Of a stretch of 64,000 nucleotides of DNA, positions 1-9,245 are shown one piece after another. Origin of the DNA: Frondihabitans sucicola (GTDB taxonomy: Bacteria; Actinomycetota; Actinomycetes; Actinomycetales; Microbacteriaceae); contig NZ_AP027732.1 of the NCBI RefSeq assembly GCF_030296615.1, forward strand, positions 2,356,001 through 2,420,000. Direction: 5' to 3'. How positions within the stretch are numbered: position 1 is the stretch's first letter; the number at the start of each line of letters is the position of its first letter. A program made the position numbers and the translations under genes. A model generated the notes under the pieces. It ran no database searches and was not told where the DNA came from. It worked only from the letters and a program-made list of their open reading frames with translations.

Positions 1-438
1 GCGACCAAGTGGGTGACGTCGCTCCACGTGACGAGGTTCGCCGACGAGAAGGCCTACTGGACGACCCGCGGGTACACGGCGCGCGGCCCCGTCAAGCTCG
101 AGTCGCGCATCGACACTCCGAGCCCCGGATCGACCGTCGCGCCGGGAAACGACGGAACGGTGCCTCTGGCCGGCGTGGCCTGGGAACCACACACGGGGAT
201 CGCCTCCGTCCACGTGCGGATCGACAGCGGCCAGTGGCGCGAGGCCACGCTCGCGAACTCGGTGTCGGACGACACCTGGCGGCAGTGGGTGTACCGCTGG
301 CCGGTGACGTCTGGCACGCACCGGGTGCAGGTGCGGGCGACCTCCAAGGACGGCACGACGCAGCCCGCCAAGTACGTCTCGCCCGCGCCGAACGGAGCCG
401 AGGGGTGGGACGAGATCTCGGTGACGGTTCGCCGCTAG
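1..438 (+). CDS. Molybdopterin-dependent oxidoreductase, C-terminal end (partial)
   Basis: Only the last 145 codons are present; the start lies before the window. The visible part resembles the Mo-co oxidoreductase dimerisation domain of the sulfite oxidase family: W-V-T-S-L near the start, AYWTTRGY, the run VKLESRIDTPSPG, GVAWEPHTGIASVHVRID, then WRQWVYRWP and a final GAEGWDEISVTV. This is an immunoglobulin-like fold that follows the catalytic molybdenum cofactor domain, which is not visible. Many actinobacterial members are membrane-anchored and of unknown substrate, so I do not name one. The stop at 436-438 is followed 31 bases later by the next gene. The family call is firm; the substrate is unknown. 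Confidence 0.8.
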   Translation, partial: ATKWVTSLHVTRFADEKAYWTTRGYTARGPVKLESRIDTPSPGSTVAPGNDGTVPLAGVAWEPHTGIASVHVRIDSGQWREATLANSVSDDTWRQWVYRWPVTSGTHRVQVRATSKDGTTQPAKYVSPAPNGAEGWDEISVTVRR

Positions 439-469
439 CAGATTCGGCGGGCGGGTGAATACTGAGGTC

Positions 470-1279
470 ATGACTGACCTGCAGCTCGACGAGCACTCCA
501 CCCCCGTCCGCGGAACGTCTCTCGCCTGGACCGAAGAGGGGCACGGCCCGACCGCGATCTGGGCCCACGGCCTCAGCTCGTCACGTGACGCGCAAGAGAC
601 GCAGGGCATGTTCGACTGGGCTCCGGTCGTCGCGTCGGGGCACCGGCTCGTCCGCTACGACGCCCGCGGGCACGGCCACTCGACGTTCACCGGCGCGTCG
701 TCCGACTACGAGTGGAAGAACCTCGCGCACGATCTCCTGGCCCTCCTCGACGAGGTGGCACCGGGCGAGCGCGTGGCCGGCATCGGGTCGTCGATGGGAA
801 CGGCGACGCTGCTTCACGCCGCCGTCCTCGATCCTGATCGCTTCTCCGCTCTCGTCCTGACGAGCGCGCCGACCGCCTGGGAGACCCGGGCCGGGCAGGC
901 CGGCGTGTACACCCAGCTGGCCGATCTCGTCGAGCAGCAGGGGGTGGCCGCCTTCGAGGCGATGATGGCCGATGCCCCCGAGCAGCCGCCGGTCTTCGCC
1001 GAGGTCGACATGCTCGGCGGCGAGCTCGGGGTCACCGCCGAGGCGATGCCGACGATCTTCCGTGGTGCGGCTCGCTCCGACCTGCCGTCAGCGACAGCGA
1101 TCGCGGCGGTCGACGTTCCGACGCTGCTGCTGTCGTGGGCCGGCGACCCCGGGCACCCCGTCGTGACCGGTGCCCTGCTGGCGGAGTACCTCCCCGACGC
1201 CGCCCTGCGCGTCGCCGCGACCCCCGCTCAACTCGCCGCCTGGGGTGGCTACGCCGCCGACTTCCTAGCCTCGCGCTGA
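470..1279 (+). CDS. Alpha/beta-fold hydrolase
   Basis: A cytoplasmic alpha/beta hydrolase of about 269 residues with no signal peptide. The nucleophile elbow is seen in GIGSSMGTATLL (G-x-S-x-G, serine at about residue 108), preceded by the HG oxyanion motif in AIWAHGLSSS and by VRYDARGHGHS, which is typical of the family. A late acid in LLLSWAGDPGHP supports the fold, but the usual C-terminal catalytic histidine is not obvious: the protein ends ATPAQLAAWGGYAADFLASR. It may therefore be divergent or have lost activity. Start: ATG at 470 gives the natural MTDLQLDEH opening; an in-frame GTG at 455 is possible. Substrate cannot be predicted. Confidence 0.75.
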   Translation: MTDLQLDEHSTPVRGTSLAWTEEGHGPTAIWAHGLSSSRDAQETQGMFDWAPVVASGHRLVRYDARGHGHSTFTGASSDYEWKNLAHDLLALLDEVAPGERVAGIGSSMGTATLLHAAVLDPDRFSALVLTSAPTAWETRAGQAGVYTQLADLVEQQGVAAFEAMMADAPEQPPVFAEVDMLGGELGVTAEAMPTIFRGAARSDLPSATAIAAVDVPTLLLSWAGDPGHPVVTGALLAEYLPDAALRVAATPAQLAAWGGYAADFLASR

Positions 1280-1389
1280 GGGTGTTCGGGGTTCGATGGC
1301 CGTTCGTCGTGCGCCCCTGACCGCCTCACCCGAAGACGAGCGTCGAGTTCTGCACGATTACGGGGCTGTCGGCCGGTCGCGCCCCGGCC

Positions 1390-3009
1390 TCACCAGAGCG
1401 TCTCGAACACGGGGAGGAAGGCCTTCCAGGCTTCGCGTCGCTTCCGCCGGGGATCCTGCTCGACGCGGTCTTCGGAATCGATGATGAGGGTCTCGCGATC
1501 CTGCTCGGAGTAGGCCGGCCACGACGCAGGGAGGGTGCCATCGGTGGCGAACCGGAGCCAGGCGAGGCGCATGCGCTGGCCGGCGGCCGCGTACTCCTCT
1601 CGCCCTCCGAGCGACGTCATGGTGCGGACCAGCGGCAGGTCGAAGCGGTCGAACAACGCGAACATCTCGACGCCGTGGGTCGCGTCCAGGCCGGCCAGGC
1701 GGAGGAGGCGCGGAGCGAAGTCGAAGCGGTACGCGTAGGTCGCCGCGTGGCGGGAGTGCCAGTCGGCGAGCACCGTGCTCGGGTACCAGAACCCGTAGTC
1801 GCCGCCGAAGTCGCGGGCGTCGCGACGCCGGTGGCCGAGCTCCGGGTAGACGTCGAGCATCGCCTGCTTGGCCGAGCCGGGGGCCCGCGCGAACATCGCG
1901 CCGATGCGCGGAGCCGTGGTCGGCAGGATGTCGAGCGGGCCCCGGAAGACGGCGCCCTCGCGCGCGTTCGAACCGATGATGAGCGGCACGTCGTTGCCGC
2001 GCCCCTCCCGGATGGCGCGCATCGGGTGCTCCGGCACGAAGTCGCCGTCGACCGTCGGAGCGAGGCAGAAGGTGCCGGGGTAGGCGTCGGGCGAGTCGCG
2101 CTGAAGCTCGGTGCACGCCGCGACGAGGTCGGCTGGATCGGAGGTCAGCAGGAGGTCGACGGCGTCCCGTTCGCTGTTCGACACGTCGACCGCGGAGGCT
2201 CGCCGGCGCAGGATCTCGACGAAGTCGCCCGCCCACTCCGCCGCCAGCCGGGCTCGGAAGACCGCGGACGGCGGCGAACTCTGGGCGATGGCACGCGCGA
2301 ACAGGCCGCGCCCGGCCGGGATGCCGAGCAGCGTCGTCACCGCGCTCGCCCCCGCCGACTCGCCGAAGACCGTGACGTTGTCGGGGTCGCCGCCGAACGA
2401 CGCGATGTTGCGCTGGACCCACTCGAGCAGCGCGACCTGGTCGCGCAGGCCGAGGTTGCTCTCGATCGGGCGCTCCGCGGTCGAGTAGCGGGTGAAATCG
2501 AGATAGCCGAGGGAGCCGAGGCGGTAGTTGAAGCTGACGTAGAGCGCCCGTCCGGTCAGGACGAAGCTCTCGCCCTGCCCGGAGAAGTCACGGGAGGATC
2601 CCGCGCTGTACCCGCCGCCGTGGATGAACACGAGCACGGGGAGCCTCTCGTCGTCGGGGCCGAGCGTGGGCGCCTGGACGTTGAGGGTGAGGCAGTCTTC
2701 GTCGGTCGTCGTGAGCGAGGGGCCGATCTGAGCGCGGCGTCGGATCGTCTGCGGGGCGATCGGGCCGAAGTCGGTCGCGTTGCGGATGCCGTCCCACGGC
2801 TCGACGGGCGCGGGGGCTCGGAAGCGGCGGTCGCCGGTCGGGGGTGCCGCGTACGGGATACCGCGCCACGCGCGGATGCCGCCGGAGCCGGCTGCCTCGG
2901 AGCCGGTGCGGAAGCCGCGGACGGTTCCGCCGGTGACGTCGACGATCAGGTCGGCGTCGGTTTCTGTGGGTGTGTCGGTGGTGCGCGGGGACTGGGCGCT
3001 TGTGGACAT
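1390..3009 (-). CDS. Type B carboxylesterase
   Basis: A 539-residue esterase of the cholinesterase/type B family, hydrolysing carboxylic esters. Visible signatures are the N-terminal G-x-V-R-G-F and WRGIPYAAPPTGDRRF block, the EDCLTLNV signature (type B signature 2), the oxyanion hole HGGGYSAGS, and the nucleophile FGESAGAS at about residue 200. The catalytic histidine is probably in THGVEMFALF near residue 430. No signal peptide is seen. The start ATG at 3007-3009 is chosen because it is preceded by a good AGGAGAGG ribosome binding site. The reading frame is open further upstream into the Nudix gene only because that gene carries a one-base deletion; the two are separate proteins. Confidence 0.88.
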   Translation of the reverse strand: MSTSAQSPRTTDTPTETDADLIVDVTGGTVRGFRTGSEAAGSGGIRAWRGIPYAAPPTGDRRFRAPAPVEPWDGIRNATDFGPIAPQTIRRRAQIGPSLTTTDEDCLTLNVQAPTLGPDDERLPVLVFIHGGGYSAGSSRDFSGQGESFVLTGRALYVSFNYRLGSLGYLDFTRYSTAERPIESNLGLRDQVALLEWVQRNIASFGGDPDNVTVFGESAGASAVTTLLGIPAGRGLFARAIAQSSPPSAVFRARLAAEWAGDFVEILRRRASAVDVSNSERDAVDLLLTSDPADLVAACTELQRDSPDAYPGTFCLAPTVDGDFVPEHPMRAIREGRGNDVPLIIGSNAREGAVFRGPLDILPTTAPRIGAMFARAPGSAKQAMLDVYPELGHRRRDARDFGGDYGFWYPSTVLADWHSRHAATYAYRFDFAPRLLRLAGLDATHGVEMFALFDRFDLPLVRTMTSLGGREEYAAAGQRMRLAWLRFATDGTLPASWPAYSEQDRETLIIDSEDRVEQDPRRKRREAWKAFLPVFETLW

Positions 3010-3115
3010 TCCTCTCCTTTTGCTCTCTCCAGCCAACGCCTGTTGCGGGGCCGATGTTCCCCGCCCGCGCGAAGAGCGGTCAGGCGCGAAGACCGGGTCG
3101 TGCGGGGAGGAGCGG

Positions 3116-3768
3116 TCAGGCGGGGAGATAGAGCTGGGCCGGCTTGCCGACGGTGCCGCGCGACACCCCCGCGACGGGACGAAGCAGCGGAAGCATCGCT
3201 CGGCGGAAGGCGTCTCGGAGGAGGGGGTGCCGGCGACGGCCTCGTGCACGCGGCGGAGCTGGGTGAGGGTGAACGGCTCCGGCGGGAGGAGGCCGGACGG
3301 GTCGGGTCGGACGGCGTAGTCGGTGCGGAGGGCCTCGGCAGCGGCGGCGATGATCTGCTCGTGCCCGAACGGGAGATCCGCCTCGGCGAGCGAGGCGACC
3401 GGGGCGATGCGTGTGCCGGCGGAGTCTTCCGGGAGGCTCGGGAACGGGACGGCGTCGAGGTGCGCGACGGACAGCACCCAGCCGCGCTCGTCGCGATCCG
3501 GGTCGTCGAAGACGTGGAGCTGACGGGGCGCCAGGCCGGTCACCCCCGCCTTGTCGCGGAGCGAGCGCAAGACGGCGTCCGACAGGCGCTCGCCCTCGTG
3601 GAGGAAGGTCCCCGGAAGCCGCCAGCCCTCGGTCGAGCGCTCGGCCCGGACCAGCAGGACGCCCAGCTCGGCGGCGGGCGTCACGGTCAGCACCGCCGTG
3701 TCGACGGCGACGGACGGGCGCGGGTAGTCGGCCAGGGTGAATCCTGTGGCGTCTCGATACAGGGGCAT
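3116..3768 (-). CDS. Nudix-domain transcriptional regulator, NrtR-like (frameshifted)
   Basis: An N-terminal Nudix fold (about residues 10-140, with GTFLHEGERLSDAVLRSL and FDDPDRDERGWVLS) is followed by the winged helix typical of NrtR regulators (FTLTQLRRVHEAVAG, then RDAFRRAMLPLL). NrtR proteins bind ADP-ribose-type ligands and control NAD or ADP-ribose genes. The Nudix box lacks parts of the GX5EX7REUXEEXGU catalytic signature, which fits a sensor rather than an enzyme. The frame breaks in the G5 run at 3223-3227; restoring a sixth G joins the winged helix to its natural end, GKPAQLYLPA, with stop at 3116-3118 (217 residues). It is divergent from the ADP-ribosylglycohydrolase, with twin operators between. 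Confidence 0.8.
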
Positions 3769-3776
3769 GACGATCA

Positions 3777-3843
3777 ATTTACGCGAATGTGCACAAATCG
3801 GTCGCAGACGCGCTAGAGTGCATTTACGCGAAAGCGCGCAAAT
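3777..3843. promoter_or_regulatory. Twin 22-bp operators between Nudix regulator and ADP-ribosylglycohydrolase
   Basis: Two nearly identical 22-bp imperfect palindromes lie at 3777-3798 and 3822-3843. Both begin ATTTACGCGAA and end CAAAT; the second has arms ATTTACGCG and CGCGCAAAT matching at 8 of 9 positions. They are spaced 45 bp apart and lie between the divergent starts at 3768 and 3891. NrtR-family regulators bind such dyads in front of their own and target genes, so these are the likely operators. Confidence 0.7.
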
Positions 3844-3890
3844 AGCAGGATCACCAGGCACCACCGCAGACGAGCAGGCAGGAGAACCGC

Positions 3891-4833
3891 ATGAGCACAC
3901 CACTCACCAGCGAACAGAGGGATCGCGCCGCGGGAGTCCTGCTCGGCACGGCCTGCGGCGACGCGCTCGGGGCCGGCTACGAGTTCGGGCCGCCGCTGTC
4001 CGACGGCACACTCGTTCGGATGCTCGGGGAGGAGCATTCGCGTGGGAGCCGGGCGAGTGGACCGACGACACGAGCATGGCGATTCCGCTGGCTCGCGCCG
4101 CGGCCCGCGGCGACCGGTTCGACGAACCGGAGGTGCTGGCCGGCATCACGCGCGAGTGGGTCGCCTGGGCGGACGACGCACCCGACGTCGGCACCCAGAC
4201 GCGGCAGGTGCTCGGGCGCCTCGGGGGAGACGCGACCGAGCAGCGGGCGAGGGACGCCTCGCAGGCCGTGCACGCGAGCGCGGGCCGTTCCGGGGGAACG
4301 GCTCGCTCATGCGCACGGCCCCGCTGGTGCTCGCGTTCCTGGGGGAGGGACGCGAAGGGGCCCTCGCGCTCGCCGCGCGCCGGATCAGCGAGCTGACGCA
4401 CTGGGAGACCGACGCGGGCGACGCCTGCGTCCTCTGGTGCCTCGCGATCCGGCACGCCGTTCTCAGCGGGGAGGCCGACCTCGGCGTGGGCATCGAGGGG
4501 CTGCCCGAGTCGCGCCGCGATCTCTGGGCCGAGCGGATTCGCGTGGCGGAGGCCTCGCAACCGCGCGACTTCGGCAGCAACGGCTGGGTCGTCGAGGCCC
4601 TCCAGGGGGCGTGGTCCGCGATCGTCGCGGCGACGACGTTGCAGGACGCCCTGGAACGAGCCGTCCGCGGAGGCCGTGACACCGACACCGTCGCGGCCAT
4701 CGCCGGTGGCCTCGCCGGTGCGCTCTACGGCGCGTCGGGCGTGCCGTCCGAGTGGCGGGCCGTCGTCCACGGCTGGCCGGGCCTCACGGCCTCCGACCTC
4801 GACGCGCTCACTCTCGCCGCCCTCGCCGCCTGA
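3891..4833 (+). CDS. ADP-ribosylglycohydrolase (DraG/ARH family), two frameshifts
   Basis: This enzyme removes ADP-ribose from modified proteins or small molecules. The N-terminal GVLLGTACGDALGAGYEFG, the metal-binding EWTDDTSMAIPLARA, the NGSLMRTAPL block and the C-terminal metal motif GRDTDTVAAIAGGLAGALYG are all classic for the DraG/ARH fold and are intact, so the active site is complete. Two one-base losses break the frame, in the G4 run at 4026-4029 and the G5 run at 4292-4296; repairing both gives a 314-residue protein of usual family length. Start ATG at 3891 follows GGCAGGAG. It is divergent from an NrtR-like regulator and probably controlled by it, suggesting regulation by ADP-ribose or NAD status. 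Confidence 0.85.
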
Positions 4834-4916
4834 CCTCACCCCCGGGCCGAGACCGGGAGGATGTGGATTCCCCGGGGGCCGTACCTGCGGCGAGCCCGAC
4901 CGACTACCTTCGAGAA

Positions 4917-7457
4917 ATGAGCGCAGAGCTGACCCTCGGGGCGGAAGAAGAGCTGCACCTGATCGACCTCGAGACGAAGCGGCTGTCGGCGCGCGCTCCA
5001 CAGCTGCTGTCGAAGCTGCCGGGCGATCGCTACGGGGCAGAGCTGCAGCGCACGACGGTCGAGACCAACGTGCCGGTCGTGACGAGCCTGAGCGATCTCC
5101 GCCGCGAGATCCTGCTGCTCCGGAAGGATCTCGTCGACGTCGCGAGCCAGAGCGACCTCGCCATCGCCGCGGCCGGCACCGCGCCCCGCTCGGAGTTCGC
5201 CGACTTCGAACTGACGACGACCGGCCGCTACGGCCGCATGCAGGAGCAGTACCGCCTCCTCGTCGACGAGCAGCTCATCTGCGGCCTCCAGGTGCACGTC
5301 GGCGTCAGCGACCGCGACCTCGCCGTTCAGATCGCCGGCCGCGTCGCACCGGTCCTGCCGGCCCTGCTCGCGCTCAGCGCCAGCTCACCGTTCTGGAACG
5401 GCCAGGACACCGGCTACGCGAGCATCCGCTCGATCATCTGGCAGCGCTGGCCCAGTGCCGGCGCGACCGGCCCCATGCGCAACGCCGCCGAGTACGACCG
5501 GATGGTGCAGGATCTGATCGGCTCGGGCGTGATCGCGGACGCCAAGATGGCCTACTTCGACATCCGCCCGTCGTCCCACGCGCCGACGCTCGAGCTCCGC
5601 ACCTGCGACGCCTGCCCCATCGTCGACGACGCCGTCCTGATCGCCGGGCTCTTCCGGGCCGCCGTGCGCAAGGCCGAGATCGACATCGTGGACGGCAAGC
5701 GCGAGGTGGTGCGGGCGGCGCCGATCCACCGGGCCGCGATGTGGCAGGCGGCCCGCGGCGGCCTCGCCGGCGAACTGCTCGACCTGGGCGCCCACCCCGA
5801 GCGGCTCCCCGCGGCGCAGGCCGTCCGGCAGCTCGCCGCGGTGCTCCGCCCTCAGCTCGAAGAACTCGGTGACTGGAACGACGTCGAGGGCCTCCTCGAG
5901 CAGACTCTCGCCCGCGGCAACTCGGCCGACCGTCAGCGCGCCGCCTACGCCGAACGCGGCTGGCTCGACGACGTCGTCGACCTCGTCGTCAAAGAGACCC
6001 ACGGCCCCGCCGCCGGAGATCTGCCGACGCTGCCGACCCTCACCGGCTACCGCTTCCGCGCCGGCGATGAGGCCATCGGCCCCGGGCTCCGCGCGCGCCC
6101 CGCCTACTCGGGCGTCGCCGAATTCTTCCGCAGCCTCGACGCCGCCGAGATCGAGCGGCGCTGCGAACGTCGCGACACGTTCGCCAGAGAGGCCGGGCTG
6201 AGCTTCGTGGTCGACGACGAACTGCGCGGCTTCGGTGTCGACCTCGTGCCCCGCATCGTCACCCACCACGAGTGGAAGCAGCTCGCCAAGGGCCTCACCC
6301 AGCGGGCCCGGGCGATCGAGTCGTTCCTCCAAGACGCCTACGGAACCCGCAGGATCGTCGCGGACGGCGTCCTCACCGAAGCGCAGGTCGTCGACGCGAT
6401 GGGCTGGCGCGTCGAGGCCACCCTCCTGCCGAACGGCACCGTGCGCGCACCCGTTCAGGGCTTCGACCTCATCCGCAACGAGTTCGGCGGCTGGCGGGTG
6501 CTCGAAGACAACGTGCGCTCGCCCAGCGGCGCCGCCTACGCCGTCGCAGTCCGCACCCTGCTCGACCACGTCGTCCCGGAGGCTCCCCGGCCGGCCGGGT
6601 TGCTCGATCCTGCCTCGGTGTTCGAGCTCCTTCACGACACGCTTCTCGCGCACACGGGCGACTCCGGCGTGGCGGCCGTCTTCAGCGGAGGTCCGGAGAG
6701 CTCCGCCTGGTACGAGCACAGGGCGCTCGCGGAGGGGGCGAGACTGCTGCTCGTCACGGCGGACGACCTCGAGGTGCGGGATCAGCACGTCGTGGAACGC
6801 ACAAGCGGCACGGTGATCGACGCGCTCTACCTGCGACTGGACGACGAGCTGCTCGACGTCCGCGCAGCGCACTCCGACGATCTCGGCGTCCGGATCATGG
6901 ACGTCGCCTCGCGCGGCAACGTCTTCCTGGCCAACGCCCCGGGCAACGGCCTCGCCGACGACAAGGCGATGTACGTCGCCGTGCCCGACCTGATCGAGTA
7001 CTACCTCGACGAGAAGCCGCTGCTCGAGTCGGTTCCGACCTACCGCCTGTCCGACGAGGCGGAGAAGCTGGCCGTGCTCGACCGCGTCGGGGAGCTCGTC
7101 ACGAAACCCGTCGACGGAGAGGGCGGCGTCGGCGTCCTGATCGGCCCGAGCGCCCACGCCTCGGAGGTGGCGACGCGCCGGGCCGAGATCGCGAGGGATC
7201 CTGCCCGCTGGGTGGCGCAGGAGGTCGTCACGCTCTCGTCGCACCCGACGCTCACCCCGACGGGAATGGAGCCGCGCCACGTCGACCTCCGTGCCTTCGT
7301 CTATCTCACGGGCGTCGGCCCCACGCAGAGCCGACTCGCCGACTTCGCCCTGACGAGGGTGGCTCCCGAGGGCAGCATGGTCGTGAACTCGTCCCGGGGT
7401 GGTGGCGCCAAAGACACCTGGATCATCGGCCCCGAACCGGCGGAAGAGGGCAGCTGA
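4917..7457 (+). CDS. Carboxylate-amine ligase (YbdK/GCS2) fused to circularly permuted ATP-grasp
   Basis: An 846-residue fusion. Residues about 1-370 are a glutamate-cysteine ligase type 2/YbdK domain (LGAEEELHLID, then FDIRPSSHAPTLELR and CDACPIVDDA). Residues about 410-840 resemble the circularly permuted type 2 ATP-grasp domain (YGTRRIVADGV, VQGFDLIRNEFGGWRVLEDN, NAPGNGLADDKAMY, then KPVDGEGGVGV and a late RAFVYL). Both halves form amide bonds with ATP, so the protein probably joins two amino acids or caps a small peptide. Start ATG at 4917 precedes MSAELTLGAEEE. One base separates its stop from the amidotransferase, and an S9 peptidase follows, so the three form an operon. The product is not known from sequence. 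Confidence 0.85.
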   Translation: MSAELTLGAEEELHLIDLETKRLSARAPQLLSKLPGDRYGAELQRTTVETNVPVVTSLSDLRREILLLRKDLVDVASQSDLAIAAAGTAPRSEFADFELTTTGRYGRMQEQYRLLVDEQLICGLQVHVGVSDRDLAVQIAGRVAPVLPALLALSASSPFWNGQDTGYASIRSIIWQRWPSAGATGPMRNAAEYDRMVQDLIGSGVIADAKMAYFDIRPSSHAPTLELRTCDACPIVDDAVLIAGLFRAAVRKAEIDIVDGKREVVRAAPIHRAAMWQAARGGLAGELLDLGAHPERLPAAQAVRQLAAVLRPQLEELGDWNDVEGLLEQTLARGNSADRQRAAYAERGWLDDVVDLVVKETHGPAAGDLPTLPTLTGYRFRAGDEAIGPGLRARPAYSGVAEFFRSLDAAEIERRCERRDTFAREAGLSFVVDDELRGFGVDLVPRIVTHHEWKQLAKGLTQRARAIESFLQDAYGTRRIVADGVLTEAQVVDAMGWRVEATLLPNGTVRAPVQGFDLIRNEFGGWRVLEDNVRSPSGAAYAVAVRTLLDHVVPEAPRPAGLLDPASVFELLHDTLLAHTGDSGVAAVFSGGPESSAWYEHRALAEGARLLLVTADDLEVRDQHVVERTSGTVIDALYLRLDDELLDVRAAHSDDLGVRIMDVASRGNVFLANAPGNGLADDKAMYVAVPDLIEYYLDEKPLLESVPTYRLSDEAEKLAVLDRVGELVTKPVDGEGGVGVLIGPSAHASEVATRRAEIARDPARWVAQEVVTLSSHPTLTPTGMEPRHVDLRAFVYLTGVGPTQSRLADFALTRVAPEGSMVVNSSRGGGAKDTWIIGPEPAEEGS

Positions 7458-7458
7458 C

Positions 7459-9245
7459 ATGTGCGGACTCGCAGGCGAACTCCGATTCGACGGCCGTGCC
7501 GCCGACGCGGCCGACCTCGCGAAGATGTCGGGCTGCCAGGTGCACCGGGGCCCCGACGGCGACGGACTCTGGACCAGGGGTCCGGTGGGGCTCGCCCACC
7601 GCCGTCTCTCGATCATCGATCTGAGCCCGGCCGGCGCCCAGCCGATGGTCGACGCCGAACTGGGGCTGACGATCGCCTACAACGGCATGATCTACAACTA
7701 CCAGGGGCTCCGTGACGAGCTGCGCGCCGCGGGTCACCACTTCTTCTCGTCGTCCGACACCGAGGTGATCCTGAAGGCCTACGCCGAGTGGGGTCTGCGA
7801 TTCGTCGACCACCTGCTCGGCATGTTCGCCATCGCGATCTGGGAGCATCGCACGGGCCGGCTGATCCTCGCCCGCGACCGGCTCGGCATCAAGCCCCTCT
7901 ATTACACGCAGAACGCCTCGCGCCTCCGGTTCGCCTCGACCCTCCCGGCTCTGCTGGCCGGAGGCGGTGTCGACACGTCGATCGACCGCGACGCCCTCGC
8001 CGAGTACATGACCTTCCACTCGGTGGTGCCGGCGCCCCGGACGATCCTCAGCGGCGTCAAGAAGCTTGCTCCGGCGACCGTCCGCGTGGTCGAGCCCGAC
8101 GGGGCCGCGCGCGACGAGACGTACTGGGAGCCGTCGTTCTCTCGGGATCCTGCACTCGCCTCCCTGACCCCGGAAGACTGGCAGGACGCCGTCCTCGACA
8201 GTCTCCGCACCGCGGTCAAGCGGCGCATGGTCGCCGACGTGCCCGTGGGCGTGCTGCTGTCGGGTGGCATCGACTCGAGCCTCGTCGTGGCCCTGCTCGC
8301 CGAAGCGGGTCAGCAGGATCTCGCGACCTTCAGCATCGGGTTCGACTCGGCCGGTGGAGAGTCGGGTGACGAGTTCGAGTACTCGTCGATCGTCGCCCGT
8401 GAGTTCGCGACGGATCACCACCGCATCCCCATCTCGTCCGACCGGCTGCTGCCCGGCATCGACGGAGCCATCGCCGCGATGAGCGAGCCGATGGTCAGCC
8501 ACGACTGCGTGGCGTTCTACCTGCTGAGCCAGGAGGTGTCGCAGTCGGTCAAGGTCGTGCAGTCGGGTCAGGGGGCCGACGAGGTGCTCGGCGGCTACGA
8601 CTGGTACCCGCCGCTGGCCTCCGTGCCGCGGAACCGTGCTGCCGCGGCCTACGCCGACGTGTTCTTCGACCGCCGCTGGCGAGAGATGCCGCGACTGCTG
8701 CGGCCCGAGTGGCTGGCCGACGACGACGTGCCGTCGGCGTTCGTGACGGCTCACTTCGCCCAGCCGGGCGCCGACACCGCGGTCGACGCGGCCCTGCGCC
8801 TCGACACGACGATCATGCTGACCGACGACCCGGTCAAGCGCGTCGACAACATGACGATGGCCTGGGGGCTCGAGGCGCGGGTGCCGTTCCTCGACCACGA
8901 GTTCGTCGAACTGGCCGGCCGGATCCCCCGGCGCTCAAGCTCGACGACGGCGGCAAGGGCGTGCTGAAGCGGGCGTCGCGCGGCATCGTCCCCGACGCCG
9001 TGATCGATCGCACGAAGGGGTACTTCCCGGTGCCGGCCATCCGGCAGCTCGAGGGGCCGTACCTGCAGAAGGTGCGTGACGCCCTGCTCGATCCTGCGGC
9101 CCGAGAGCGCGGGCTGTTCCACCCCGCTACCGTGGAATCGATGCTCGCGAACCCCAACGACGCCCGGACCACGCTCGGCTCCAACGCGCTCTGGCAGCTC
9201 GCCACGCTCGAGCTGTGGCTGCAGGCGCAGGGAGTCTCGTCGTGA
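7459..9245 (+). CDS. Asparagine synthase-family amidotransferase, NAGGN-type (frameshifted)
   Basis: A 595-residue glutamine-hydrolysing amidotransferase. The glutaminase domain starts MCGLAGE, giving the catalytic Cys2 after Met removal, with YNGMIYNYQGLR and LARDRLGIKPLYY. The synthetase domain carries the ATP-pyrophosphatase loop LLSGGIDSSLV at about residue 270 and the signature LEARVPFLDHEFVE. It resembles enzymes annotated as N-acetylglutaminylglutamine amidotransferase, which amidate an osmoprotectant dipeptide. The frame breaks in the C5 run at 8935-8939; a sixth C restores IPPALKLDDGGKGVLK and the normal C-terminus. It lies one base after the ligase fusion and overlaps the S9 peptidase by GTGA. 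The exact substrate is inferred from context only. Confidence 0.83.

Noticed and set aside
1390-3768. A single 790-residue Nudix-carboxylesterase fusion
   Set aside because: The open frame exists only because of a one-base loss at 3223-3227. Restoring the base ends the Nudix protein at 3116, and the esterase has its own start and ribosome site at 3009.
1675-7616. Long open frames antisense to the carboxylesterase (1675-3816) and to the ligase fusion (5385-7616)
   Set aside because: They are typical Arg/Gly/Ala-rich antisense shadows of high-GC genes with no domain, while the opposite strands carry complete conserved enzymes.
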